From assembly GCA_001778275.1 (NCBI GenBank), contig MFGM01000053.1:2242-9177 (forward strand): a stretch of DNA of 6,936 bases, given 5' to 3'. Source of the DNA: Candidatus Falkowbacteria bacterium RIFOXYC2_FULL_48_21 (lineage in GTDB: Bacteria > Patescibacteriota > Patescibacteriia > UBA11705 > JABHMO01). The notes beneath the pieces are model-generated. The model was not told where the DNA came from. It did no database searches and worked only from the letters and a program-made list of their open reading frames with translations. This document shows, one piece after another, positions 1 through 5,173 of this stretch (its first letter is position 1; each line of letters starts with the position of its first letter). The translations under genes and the position numbers were made by a program.

Positions 1-2
1 GG

Positions 3-614
3 AACGTCAACGAAGCGGACGTGAAAAGTGATTTTTTACCAAACGTGCTCATGGGGCCGTTGTGGTTGCTTGTCGGGTATGTGCTAAAGCGCGCCGGCGC
101 GCATCTGGTTCACCCGATAAACGAAGAGCGGTTAACCGTTCTTTACGGTCGGAGCGAGGCCGGGCTGGTCAAAAATCTGCAGGACGATAATCGCCTGTAT
201 GATCCAATCGTGGTAAAGGACGCAGAGTTCACCGCGTGGGTGGTGGAACAGCGGGACGCGATTATCTTCACGATCGCGGAGTGGGAAGAAGAAAAAAAGT
301 CGTTGCCGCCGCTGTCGGATATTTTGGGATCAGCGGATGATATTGAAGGTGGCATGGAAATGATGTGTTACCTCACCGGAGAAAACTATGACGACGGAAT
401 GCTTTGTTATTTCGGGGGCGAACCGTCGCGTGGTAGAAAACATGAAGGTGTTGACCTTGGCGAAGATCCGGAGCTTGAACCGGACATCGCAAAGTTTCTG
501 GAAGAAATAAAAGATCCGTTCAGCGAACCGGCGAGCGATACGCCACTGAAACAGTTGCCGGCAAAGGGTTCGGATGTTTTTCCGGAGCCGCCGGAAAAAG
601 ACAAAAAAGAGTGA
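3..614 (+). CDS. Unrecognised membrane-anchored protein, 5' end missing
   Basis: No family recognised. The frame is open to the left edge: codons from position 3 read NVNEAD before the GTG at 21, and no ribosome binding site precedes that GTG or the ATG at 51. The gene therefore probably starts outside the window; a start at 21 (197 residues) is the alternative. Of the 203 visible residues, roughly 11-28 form one hydrophobic stretch (LPNVLMGPLWLLVGYVL) followed by basic KR, as in a membrane anchor or the last helix of a longer membrane domain. A mixed, mostly soluble region with an acidic helix (AEWEEEKK) follows. The last 60 or so residues are rich in Pro, Glu, Asp and Lys and look disordered. 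The stop TGA sits 4 bases before a hairpin terminator. The gene converges on the 493-residue gene. Its coding nature is supported by the long open frame and the terminator placed right after it; its function is unknown. Confidence 0.72.
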   Translation, partial: NVNEADVKSDFLPNVLMGPLWLLVGYVLKRAGAHLVHPINEERLTVLYGRSEAGLVKNLQDDNRLYDPIVVKDAEFTAWVVEQRDAIIFTIAEWEEEKKSLPPLSDILGSADDIEGGMEMMCYLTGENYDDGMLCYFGGEPSRGRKHEGVDLGEDPELEPDIAKFLEEIKDPFSEPASDTPLKQLPAKGSDVFPEPPEKDKKE

Positions 615-618
615 ATTT

Positions 619-654
619 AAAAGGACGCTGATTCCGTGGAATCGCGTCCTTTTT
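619..654 (+). terminator. Rho-independent terminator between convergent genes
   Basis: A long hairpin with arms AAAAGGACGC and GCGTCCTTTT, extended inward past a one-base bulge by GATTCC/GGAATC, followed by a T run (651-654). It starts 4 bases after the stop of the left gene. Read on the minus strand, the same hairpin is followed by TTTTAAATT, so it can also terminate the convergent gene, whose stop codon lies only 5 bases to its right. It is probably bidirectional, stronger for the plus strand. Confidence 0.88.
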
Positions 655-658
655 CGTT

Positions 659-2140
659 CTATGGATCCGCCTCGATGGACGGCTCCGATTCTTCATCGTC
701 GTAGTCCGGCACGCCGGCCGGGTAAATGATTTGTGCCACCAGCTGGAAAACCTTTTCCAGTGTTAGCGGCGATTGCCGACCCGGCGTTTCGTTGACGTAA
801 ATAACAAAGTTTGTTCCGGGGAAGAGAAATACATCCGCGCCCGGGTCTTCGGCCAGTAGAGCATCTTTCAGCTTGTCCATCCCATTCAGCGATCCATCAA
901 TCTTCGTCACGCCGATGCAATCACGATGCGTGATGGGATAGACGTATTTTGTTACGAAAGCCCCGACTTTGTACGTGGCGTTTCGCTTGTCCCGGAGAAA
1001 GGTTCTAATTCCTTTTCGGGTAAAAGTGGTCGGTTGTGCCAGCACGAAGTTGGTGCCGTTGACGTTTACCCACTTGGCCTCCTCTAACATTTTGCGCAAG
1101 CGATTGGCCGACGTCTTCTTGTGCCACCACGCGCGGATCATTAGCAAGCCGAATAGGATTCGGCCGGCTTTTGAATACTCTTCACCCGGCAGCATTTCCA
1201 CAATTTCCCACGGTCCGCGACTCATGGTGACCGGCACAAGCTGGTGATCGGGATATTGCAGATTGAATACCCGAAGATCAGATCGGAGCCGTTCCTTCAC
1301 GAATATCGTTTCCGGCGTGTCGGAATAAACGACTCCTTCATTCCGGTAAAGCGTGGCCAGCTTTTCGATTTCGCCGAGGAGCGGATGAGTCAACTCTTCC
1401 GCATACTTGGTCATGATTGTCTGGCAGAAATTCAGCCCGGGCTTTTCTTCGAGTGCTGTGAATCGCGTCATGATCTCGCTCATGTCCGTTTGAAACACCC
1501 ATAGGCGCTCCACGGTCAGTTGCAAGTAAAGCGCGCACAACTTGTCGAAGAAAACCCGATCCACCTTGACAGTCGGCTGGCCGGCACGTCGACGTTTTTC
1601 CTGCTCATACCAGTGTTGCATCGCGTACAAACCGGCCGTCATCTTGGTCAAGTCGTCAACCTCGTCGTTTTCTACGCCGATGTTGTAAATGAATTCCGCC
1701 ACTTGCCACGGCCCGCGTTTGGCGATGATAACGTTGATTGGTAGTCCTTCCGTGTTTATTGATTGTTTCTTTTCCCAAACGGCCTCGGGCGCGGCATTAA
1801 CTTTGCCGGCGCTGTCAACGTAGTCGGCGCGGAAAGCGATGTCGCACGCGATCGGATCGTTTCGCAGTTCGGGAAATCGATCAAGCATCGCACTCGCGGC
1901 ACTGGGCCAGCGAAGTCGATCCTGGTGATGGTCGATGTTGAATTCATCGAACAGTTTTCCGGTGTCAAGATGATATGGTGTTTCCCCCGGCTTAGCCGGG
2001 CGGCGTAGGCGCTTTCCTTGGGGTACGAATTCATGTTGGCACTGCTCGATTTTCATCGAAAGTGCCAGCAAAAGCTCGAACGTTGTTGCGATCGAATCGT
2101 TATCCGGATCGCGGTGGTTAACGGCTGTGATCTGTCCCAT
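659..2140 (-). CDS. Unrecognised 493-residue protein with internal repeats
   Basis: No family recognised. The start ATG (2138-2140 on the minus strand) is preceded at ideal distance by GGAGG and a perfect consensus promoter, so the start is firm. There is no signal peptide or membrane helix, suggesting a soluble cytoplasmic protein. Two internal repeats are visible. The motif RGPW(Q/E)(V/I)xE occurs at residues 142-149 and 308-315, each followed by a helix ending in a Trp-basic cluster (LYAMQHWYEQEKRRR, about 171-185; LLMIRAWWHKK, about 332-342). The motif GTNFV(L/I) occurs at 362-367 and 442-447. The early part contains several His and Asp residues (DEFNIDHHQDRLRW) with no recognised catalytic pattern. 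The last 15 residues are acidic. It stands alone on its strand, between a terminator and a divergent promoter, so it is a single-gene unit. An ancient duplication of one domain is my inference from the paired motifs. Confidence 0.85.
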   Translation of the reverse strand: MGQITAVNHRDPDNDSIATTFELLLALSMKIEQCQHEFVPQGKRLRRPAKPGETPYHLDTGKLFDEFNIDHHQDRLRWPSAASAMLDRFPELRNDPIACDIAFRADYVDSAGKVNAAPEAVWEKKQSINTEGLPINVIIAKRGPWQVAEFIYNIGVENDEVDDLTKMTAGLYAMQHWYEQEKRRRAGQPTVKVDRVFFDKLCALYLQLTVERLWVFQTDMSEIMTRFTALEEKPGLNFCQTIMTKYAEELTHPLLGEIEKLATLYRNEGVVYSDTPETIFVKERLRSDLRVFNLQYPDHQLVPVTMSRGPWEIVEMLPGEEYSKAGRILFGLLMIRAWWHKKTSANRLRKMLEEAKWVNVNGTNFVLAQPTTFTRKGIRTFLRDKRNATYKVGAFVTKYVYPITHRDCIGVTKIDGSLNGMDKLKDALLAEDPGADVFLFPGTNFVIYVNETPGRQSPLTLEKVFQLVAQIIYPAGVPDYDDEESEPSIEADP

Positions 2141-2160
2141 CGAAAACCTCCAAAAGCTAT

Positions 2161-2176
2161 ATTGTTAATATACAAT
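2161..2176. promoter_or_regulatory. Inverted repeat between transcription start and ribosome binding site
   Basis: ATTGT-TAATAT-ACAAT, arms of 5 bases with a 6-base spacer. It lies just downstream of the predicted transcription start (about 2181) of the minus-strand gene. The position suits a repressor operator, but the arms are short and AT-rich, so chance is a real possibility. Confidence 0.25.
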
Positions 2177-2187
2177 TATGACCAATT

Positions 2188-2216
2188 ATTATAGCGTAAT
2201 TTCAATAAAATGTCAA
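2188..2216 (-). promoter_or_regulatory. Perfect consensus sigma70 promoter for the 493-residue gene
   Basis: On the minus strand, TTGACA (complement of 2211-2216) and TATAAT (complement of 2188-2193) are separated by exactly 17 bases. Both hexamers are perfect matches to the sigma70 consensus. Transcription should start near 2181, giving a leader of about 40 bases that includes GGAGG before the ATG. Such a strong site suggests high or tightly repressed expression. Confidence 0.9.
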
Positions 2217-2326
2217 TAGGGGCAATTAGTCTAATTTTAAGCAATTTTTTAGGTTAAGTCAAGGATGGGGGCTTTTGTTGTAAAATTGGTTAAGTTTTGG
2301 TATGGTTAAAGTGAAATGGCGGAGCT

Positions 2327-2354
2327 GCAAGTCTAGAGTCAAAAGTCAAAAGTC
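2327..2354 (+). repeat. Four heptamers (NNNAGTC) upstream of the trhP-like start
   Basis: Four 7-base units in register, GCAAGTC, TAGAGTC, AAAAGTC and AAAAGTC, end 4 bases before the likely start codon at 2359. They occupy the place where a ribosome binding site would be; none is visible there. They resemble the short tandem heptamers (STRR type) known from cyanobacterial genomes and are related in style to the A-rich heptamers inside the gene. Confidence 0.7.
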
Positions 2355-2358
2355 CAAT

Positions 2359-3687
2359 ATGCAGTTAATATCTCCGGCAGGCAATTTGGATAAACTCAAA
2401 ACCGCTTTCGCCTTTGGCGCGGATGCGGTGTATTGCGGTATTCCGGATTTTTCTTTGCGCGTGCGCATCAACGAGTTTGATTTGGCCTCGCTTTACGAAG
2501 GAGTGAAGTATGCACATGCGCGCGGCAAAAAAGTTTACGTCACGCTCAATATTTTTGTGCACGAGAGGCACTTGGTTGAGATCGAAAAGCACCTCGCGGC
2601 GTTGAAAATCATCGGCCCGGATGCGCTGGTTGTTTCCGATCCGGGCGTATTGCAAATCGTGAAGAAAGTTTGGCCGGAAGTGAAGATTCATTTGTCAACG
2701 CAGGCGAACTGTACGAACTCGGCCGCGGCGCGATTTTGGTTTGAACAAGGGGTTAGCCGAATTATTTTGGCGCGGGAAGTGACGCTTGAAGAGATAAAAC
2801 AGATTCATGTAACCGTGCCGGCAGTCGAGTTGGAATGTTTTGTCCACGGCGCCATGTGCATGTCGTATTCTGGGCGGTGTTTATTGTCGAAATATTTTTC
2901 CGATCGCAGCGCAAATCTTGGAGATTGTAGTCAGCCGTGCCGATGGAAATATCAAGCGCATAGTAGAGACGCAAAATCTTGCATCTGCATAAAAAGTGAA
3001 AAATCCAAAGGCGCAAAGACAACGGATGCGAATCAGCCGGAAAAATTATTTGAAATGGACGAGGATGAGCACGGCAGTTACATAATGAATTCGAAAGATT
3101 TGTGTTTGGTGGAATATTTGCGCGAGTTGGAAGACGCGGGAATCGTGGCGGGGAAAATCGAGGGGAGGGCGAAGAGTGCGTATTATGTGGGAGTGGTGAC
3201 GAGAGTATATAGACAGGTGATAGAAGGGCAAAGAGCAAGGGGCAAAGGGCAAAAAAAGGTTGAAGGGCAAAAAGGAAAAAATAAAAAATATTTGGAAGAG
3301 TTGGGAAAATGTCAGAATCGGGGGTTCACGACCGGTTTTTTGTTTGGAAAGGAAATGTGCGAACAAAACACGGACGCGGGTCATGCCGCGTGCGCGTGGG
3401 AGTTTTGCGGCGTAGGCGTAGGGACAGAATCACATTCTGTCCCCCTCTCCGCCACCGGCGGAAAACACAATCGGTTAATCCCAATCCGCGTGCACAATCA
3501 GATATTTGTCGGAGACGAAATCGAGTTGGTCGTGCCGCGTGGGGAGAATGTTGCCATGACCGTTGGCAAAATGTATGACGAGAAGGGGTTGGCAATCACC
3601 GAGGCGCATGGCGGGCAGGGAAAAATTATTTGGTTGGCGGTGGATAAAGAGGTGCCGGAGCGGACGTTGATTCGGCGGAAATTGTAG
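2359..3687 (+). CDS. trhP: U32 family tRNA hydroxylation protein TrhP (YegQ-like)
   Basis: From family knowledge, TrhP is an iron-sulfur U32 protein that hydroxylates uridine 34 of tRNAs (5-hydroxyuridine), with prephenate as cosubstrate in E. coli. The sequence shows the family throughout: N-terminal (beta/alpha) barrel start ISPAGNLDKLKTAFAFGADA, then SLRVRINEF, VSDPG, HLSTQAN, FVHGAMCMSYSGRCLLS, GDCSQPCRWKY, DEHGSYIMNSKDL, KIEGRAKSAYY, RGFTTGF and the C-terminal VGDEIEL domain. Four cluster cysteines are present: C167, C174, C190 and C194. At 442 residues it is close to E. coli TrhP (about 453). I chose ATG 2359 because homologues begin at this point; ATG 2302 would add 19 basic, unconserved residues encoded largely by heptamer repeats. 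Neither start has a good ribosome binding site. Three loops (about 201-222, 289-305, 354-368) are encoded by short repeats without breaking the frame, and the TAG stop overlaps a palindrome. RlhA-type rRNA hydroxylase is the main alternative but is normally longer. Confidence 0.92.
   Translation: MQLISPAGNLDKLKTAFAFGADAVYCGIPDFSLRVRINEFDLASLYEGVKYAHARGKKVYVTLNIFVHERHLVEIEKHLAALKIIGPDALVVSDPGVLQIVKKVWPEVKIHLSTQANCTNSAAARFWFEQGVSRIILAREVTLEEIKQIHVTVPAVELECFVHGAMCMSYSGRCLLSKYFSDRSANLGDCSQPCRWKYQAHSRDAKSCICIKSEKSKGAKTTDANQPEKLFEMDEDEHGSYIMNSKDLCLVEYLRELEDAGIVAGKIEGRAKSAYYVGVVTRVYRQVIEGQRARGKGQKKVEGQKGKNKKYLEELGKCQNRGFTTGFLFGKEMCEQNTDAGHAACAWEFCGVGVGTESHSVPLSATGGKHNRLIPIRVHNQIFVGDEIELVVPRGENVAMTVGKMYDEKGLAITEAHGGQGKIIWLAVDKEVPERTLIRRKL
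2963..2988 (+). repeat. Degenerate copy of the GAGACGCAAAA palindrome, inside trhP
   Basis: Begins GTAGAGACGCAAAAT, identical over its first 15 bases to the element at 3684, then drifts (CTTGCATCTG in place of the perfect complementary arm). It is translated in frame as part of SRDAKSCICI, in a loop just after the last cluster cysteine, where E. coli TrhP also carries a long insertion. Confidence 0.75.
2992..3019 (+). repeat. A-rich heptamer-like run after the degenerate palindrome
   Basis: AAAAGTG, AAAAATC, CAAAGGC and GCAAAGA can be read as four 7-base units resembling the heptamers at 2327-2354 and 3225-3252. They follow the degenerate palindrome almost directly and extend the same loop (KSEKSKGAK). 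The register is loose, so this is less certain than the other two runs. Confidence 0.4.
3225..3270 (+). repeat. AGGGCAA heptamer run inside trhP
   Basis: Four consecutive heptamers AGGGCAA, AGAGCAA, GGGGCAA and AGGGCAA (3225-3252), an 11-base A-rich spacer, and another AGGGCAA (3264-3270). Translated in frame as EGQRARGKGQKKVEGQKGK, a basic low-complexity stretch unlike the acidic helix-loop usual at this place in the family. Confidence 0.75.
3421..3461 (+). repeat. GGGACAGAAT inverted repeat and adjoining CCGCC hairpin, inside trhP
   Basis: GGGACAGAAT (3421-3430), spacer CAC, and ATTCTGTCCC (3434-3443) form a perfect 10-bp stem. Five bases on, CCGCC-ACC-GGCGG (3449-3461) forms a second hairpin. 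The pair looks like a REP-type element. It is read in frame as GTESHSVPLSATGG and extends a loop of the C-terminal domain. Confidence 0.72.
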
Positions 3688-3709
3688 AGACGCAAAATTT
3701 TGCGTCTCT
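3684..3709 (+). repeat. Perfect 24-bp palindrome overlapping the trhP stop codon
   Basis: AGAGACGCAAAA followed directly by its exact complement TTTTGCGTCTCT spans 3686-3709. With the two preceding bases GT it matches the start of the degenerate element at 2963. The TAG stop (3685-3687) uses the first bases of the palindrome. It could fold into a stem in RNA but has no T run after it, so it is not a standard terminator. Confidence 0.85.
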
Positions 3710-3721
3710 GTTGTCGTGGCG

Positions 3722-3783
3722 TGGTTGGTTCATCGTCACAAAGGAGGATCCAATCAAACCGTAAATCGCGATTACACCAACCA
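3722..3783 (+). other. Possible structured leader between trhP and the zinc-ribbon gene
   Basis: TGGTTGGT (3722-3729) and ACCAACCA (3776-3783) are perfect 8-base complementary arms. They enclose an orphan AAAGGAGG (3740-3747), with no start codon at usable distance, and a 10-bp palindrome AATCGCGATT (3764-3773). No known riboswitch class is recognised. It may be upstream of the predicted promoter and thus only part of a read-through transcript from trhP. Confidence 0.3.
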
Positions 3784-3812
3784 TTGACAAAATCATTTTG
3801 TTATCGCAAGAT
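3784..3812 (+). promoter_or_regulatory. Possible promoter for the 3860 gene with an operator-like inverted repeat
   Basis: A perfect -35 hexamer TTGACA (3784-3789) is followed after 17 bases by CAAGAT (3807-3812), a weak -10. A perfect 15-bp inverted repeat ACAAAA-TCA-TTTTGT (3787-3801) overlaps the -35 and the spacer, a position where a bound repressor would block polymerase. The same half-sites recur at 5065-5079. Confidence 0.45.
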
Positions 3813-3859
3813 GTTTCCGTTGACGTGATCCGTAGTCCTTTCACAAGCGAGGTGATTAA

Positions 3860-4288
3860 ATGAAAGTTTGCTCTAGGTGTTACACGGAAATGAATGATCA
3901 GATTAAGGCCTGTCCCAATTGCGGGCAAGTCATGCAGGCGCCGAATCGACCGCGACTGCCGTTTGGTCTTAAGGTGAGGGGCGAAGCGCCGGTCGGGGCG
4001 GAAATGTTTCACGGGTTTGCCGTTACGGAGTTGAAAGCGGGCGATGAGTTTCGAGAAAAAATTGACGCCTTTGAATCAGCCTATTCAATCCAGCTGTTTC
4101 GCAGATCAAGGCTGATATGGCTTTGGGCGGAAGGTGAATGGGGAAATTGCTTTCCTCTGTGTAAGATATCAGTAGACACTGACGGTTGGATATTTGCTTT
4201 TGCGTCCAGTCATGGTTTTGATATTGAACGGCGATCGAAGTTGAATCGAAGGACATGTAACTACGCAAGCTGTTGGCGATTGAAGTAG
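3860..4288 (+). CDS. Zinc-ribbon protein, probably truncated by a frameshift
   Basis: The start is firm: GAGGTGAT (3849-3856), a long match to the Shine-Dalgarno consensus, lies just before ATG 3860. Residues 4-21 form a zinc ribbon (C4, C7, C18, C21; CSRC and CPNC), a fold used for nucleic acid or protein contacts. The remainder is not recognised. Up to about residue 123 (GFDIE) the sequence looks like a normal protein. The last 19 residues (RRSKLNRRTCNYASCWRLK) are rich in Arg, Cys and Trp and look like out-of-frame translation. Over the same bases, the +1 frame reads AIEVESKDM, stop, LRKLLAIEVEP, stop, SRGRNAVALTADGK and joins the open frame that ends at 4662. I infer loss of one base near 4229-4232 plus two nonsense changes. 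If so, the original protein had about 267 residues. A genuine 142-residue protein remains possible. Confidence 0.6.
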   Translation: MKVCSRCYTEMNDQIKACPNCGQVMQAPNRPRLPFGLKVRGEAPVGAEMFHGFAVTELKAGDEFREKIDAFESAYSIQLFRRSRLIWLWAEGEWGNCFPLCKISVDTDGWIFAFASSHGFDIERRSKLNRRTCNYASCWRLK

Positions 4289-4314
4289 AACCATAATCCC
4301 GCGGCCGCAATGCC

Positions 4315-4662
4315 GTGGCGTTGACGGCCGATGGCAAAGATATTGTTTGTTGCGAAGAAGTGGTGGTGATTGACGGACACAACGCGATCATTTTCCCACC
4401 GGCCGTGTTTGCCGAAAACAAGATTTTGGCCAATCCGACCAAGCACCGTTTTTCTTACGATCAGCCCATGAAGGCGGAGACGTTGCGGCTTTGGCTTTCC
4501 AGTCTTGTGAATAATGGTCGGTTGGAACAAAGCGGCCGGGGTCAGTTCTTCGCCGAGTATCGGATGCCGAACAAACTGGACAAAACGCGTTTCATCACTG
4601 ACATCCGCTACTGTCCGGATCAGTTGCCGGAGGGTGGTGTGAAGATTGATTTGGATTTTTAA
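4315..4662 (+). CDS. Unrecognised open frame, probably the 3' half of the gene begun at 3860
   Basis: Read from GTG 4315 it gives 115 residues with no recognised family (VVVIDGHNAIIFPPAVF, KAETLRLWLSSLV, KTRFITDIRYCPDQL, ending VKIDLDF). The open frame itself begins after TAA 4294. There is no ribosome binding site before the GTG; the upstream bases are GC-rich. Protein-like sequence continues upstream in the same frame through two TAA codons (4294, 4258), so this is most likely the displaced C-terminal half of a damaged zinc-ribbon gene. Both TAA codons could each have been a Tyr codon one substitution ago. It ends 25 bases before the next gene, in the same direction, consistent with an original operon. 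Whether it is still translated is doubtful. Confidence 0.5.
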   Translation: MALTADGKDIVCCEEVVVIDGHNAIIFPPAVFAENKILANPTKHRFSYDQPMKAETLRLWLSSLVNNGRLEQSGRGQFFAEYRMPNKLDKTRFITDIRYCPDQLPEGGVKIDLDF

Positions 4663-4687
4663 CAACCGGAACGCAAAGGAGGTTCTC

Positions 4688-5020
4688 ATGATTGAGTGGC
4701 AGGCAACAGTGAAGCGAGCGTATGATTTGGGTCAGCGATTGCTCGGCGCGTCGGAGTCGAAAAAGCGGTTTGTTCGTTTGGCATTCGGAACGCACGTGTT
4801 GCAATTGTGCTGGGACAAAGAGGACACGATGGAGCTCCGCGTTTCCGAGCCCGGAGTGAAGGAAACGCAGACGGCGCGATTGAGTTTGCGCCCAGGCAAG
4901 GATCAGCTCGTGAGTGGAGTCGTGGTAACAAGGCAGGGACAGTCGGAAGAAGAGTTGAAGGCGCTGCTTGATGAGTTGCTGGAAAAGTGGCAACTGGCTC
5001 AAGGCAAGCTTTCCAATTGA
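4688..5020 (+). CDS. Unrecognised 110-residue protein
   Basis: The start at ATG 4688 is chosen because AAAGGAGG (4675-4682) lies 5 bases upstream; an in-frame start at 4646 would overlap the previous frame and lacks such a site. The protein is soluble. A helix (about 4-20) is followed by alternating hydrophobic strands (RFVRLAFGTHVLQLCW, MELRVSE, ARLSLR, LVSGVVVTRQ), then an amphipathic helix at 87-105 (EEELKALLDELLEKWQLAQ). A small alpha-beta fold is likely, but no family or catalytic motif is recognised. It follows the damaged zinc-ribbon gene by 25 bases and probably shared its promoter. A strong terminator lies 7 bases after its stop, making it the last gene of this unit. Confidence 0.8.
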   Translation: MIEWQATVKRAYDLGQRLLGASESKKRFVRLAFGTHVLQLCWDKEDTMELRVSEPGVKETQTARLSLRPGKDQLVSGVVVTRQGQSEEELKALLDELLEKWQLAQGKLSN

Positions 5021-5027
5021 ATGATGG

Positions 5028-5054
5028 CCGCCCGTATTATCGGGCGGTTTTTTT
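5028..5054 (+). terminator. Rho-independent terminator after the 110-residue gene
   Basis: CCGCCCG (5028-5034), loop TATTAT, CGGGCGG (5041-5047), then seven T (5048-5054). A textbook intrinsic terminator 7 bases after the stop codon. Confidence 0.95.
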
Positions 5055-5064
5055 GTAGAATTAA

Positions 5065-5079
5065 ACAAAAAAATTTTGT
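5065..5079. promoter_or_regulatory. ACAAAA-N3-TTTTGT inverted repeat upstream of the SPFH promoter
   Basis: ACAAAA-AAA-TTTTGT, 15 bp, ends 14 bases before the -35 of the SPFH gene. It has the same half-sites and spacing as 3787-3801. The AT-rich stretch could instead act as an UP element for RNA polymerase alpha. Confidence 0.35.
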
Positions 5080-5093
5080 ATATAAAACTACTA

Positions 5094-5122
5094 TTGACAT
5101 TTATATTGCTTTTTGATATGTT
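5094..5122 (+). promoter_or_regulatory. Sigma70-type promoter for the SPFH gene
   Basis: TTGACA (5094-5099), a 17-base spacer, and TATGTT (5117-5122). TG at 5114-5115 makes an extended -10 (TGaTATGTT), which would offset the two mismatches in the hexamer. Transcription should start near 5129, giving a leader of about 45 bases. Confidence 0.75.
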
Positions 5123-5129
5123 TGCAAGT

Positions 5130-5142
5130 CCCGTTAAACGGG
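5130..5142 (+). other. Small hairpin at the 5' end of the SPFH leader
   Basis: CCCGTT-A-AACGGG, effectively a 5-bp stem with a 3-base loop, sits right at the predicted mRNA start. A hairpin here could protect the transcript or serve as an operator. There is no T run, so it is not an attenuator by itself. Confidence 0.35.
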
Positions 5143-5173
5143 CGGTTCGTTAACAACCAATGGAGGTGCTGGA

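Noticed and set aside
89..102. A 14-bp GC-only palindrome (GCGCGCCGGCGCGC)
   Set aside because: It lies in codons for Arg-Ala-Gly-Ala, where such a pattern easily arises, and has no partner copy or regulatory context.
2302..2358. An upstream in-frame ATG giving trhP 19 extra residues
   Set aside because: The added residues are basic, mostly repeat-encoded and outside the family's usual start; no ribosome binding site supports this ATG. TAAAAT at 2281-2286 could be a -10, but no convincing -35 exists 16-18 bases before it.
2963..3461. Possible CRISPR array or phage attachment sites because of repeated palindromes
   Set aside because: The repeats belong to different families, are unevenly spaced, lie in coding sequence, and there are no cas, integrase or transposase genes in the window.
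3740..3825. AAAGGAGG followed by an open stretch of 26 codons starting with ATC
   Set aside because: The start would be a rare codon with no spacing after the Shine-Dalgarno site, and the peptide shows no recognisable feature.
3626..4012. A minus-strand open frame containing a hydrophobic stretch (KMILSMVGVIAIYGLIGSSF) that recalls a helix of the V-type ATPase proteolipid
   Set aside because: No ribosome binding site precedes any of its starts, it lies antisense to a gene with a strong one, it reads through the 24-bp palindrome, and the likeness covers only one helix. Chance or a tiny relic is more likely than a gene.
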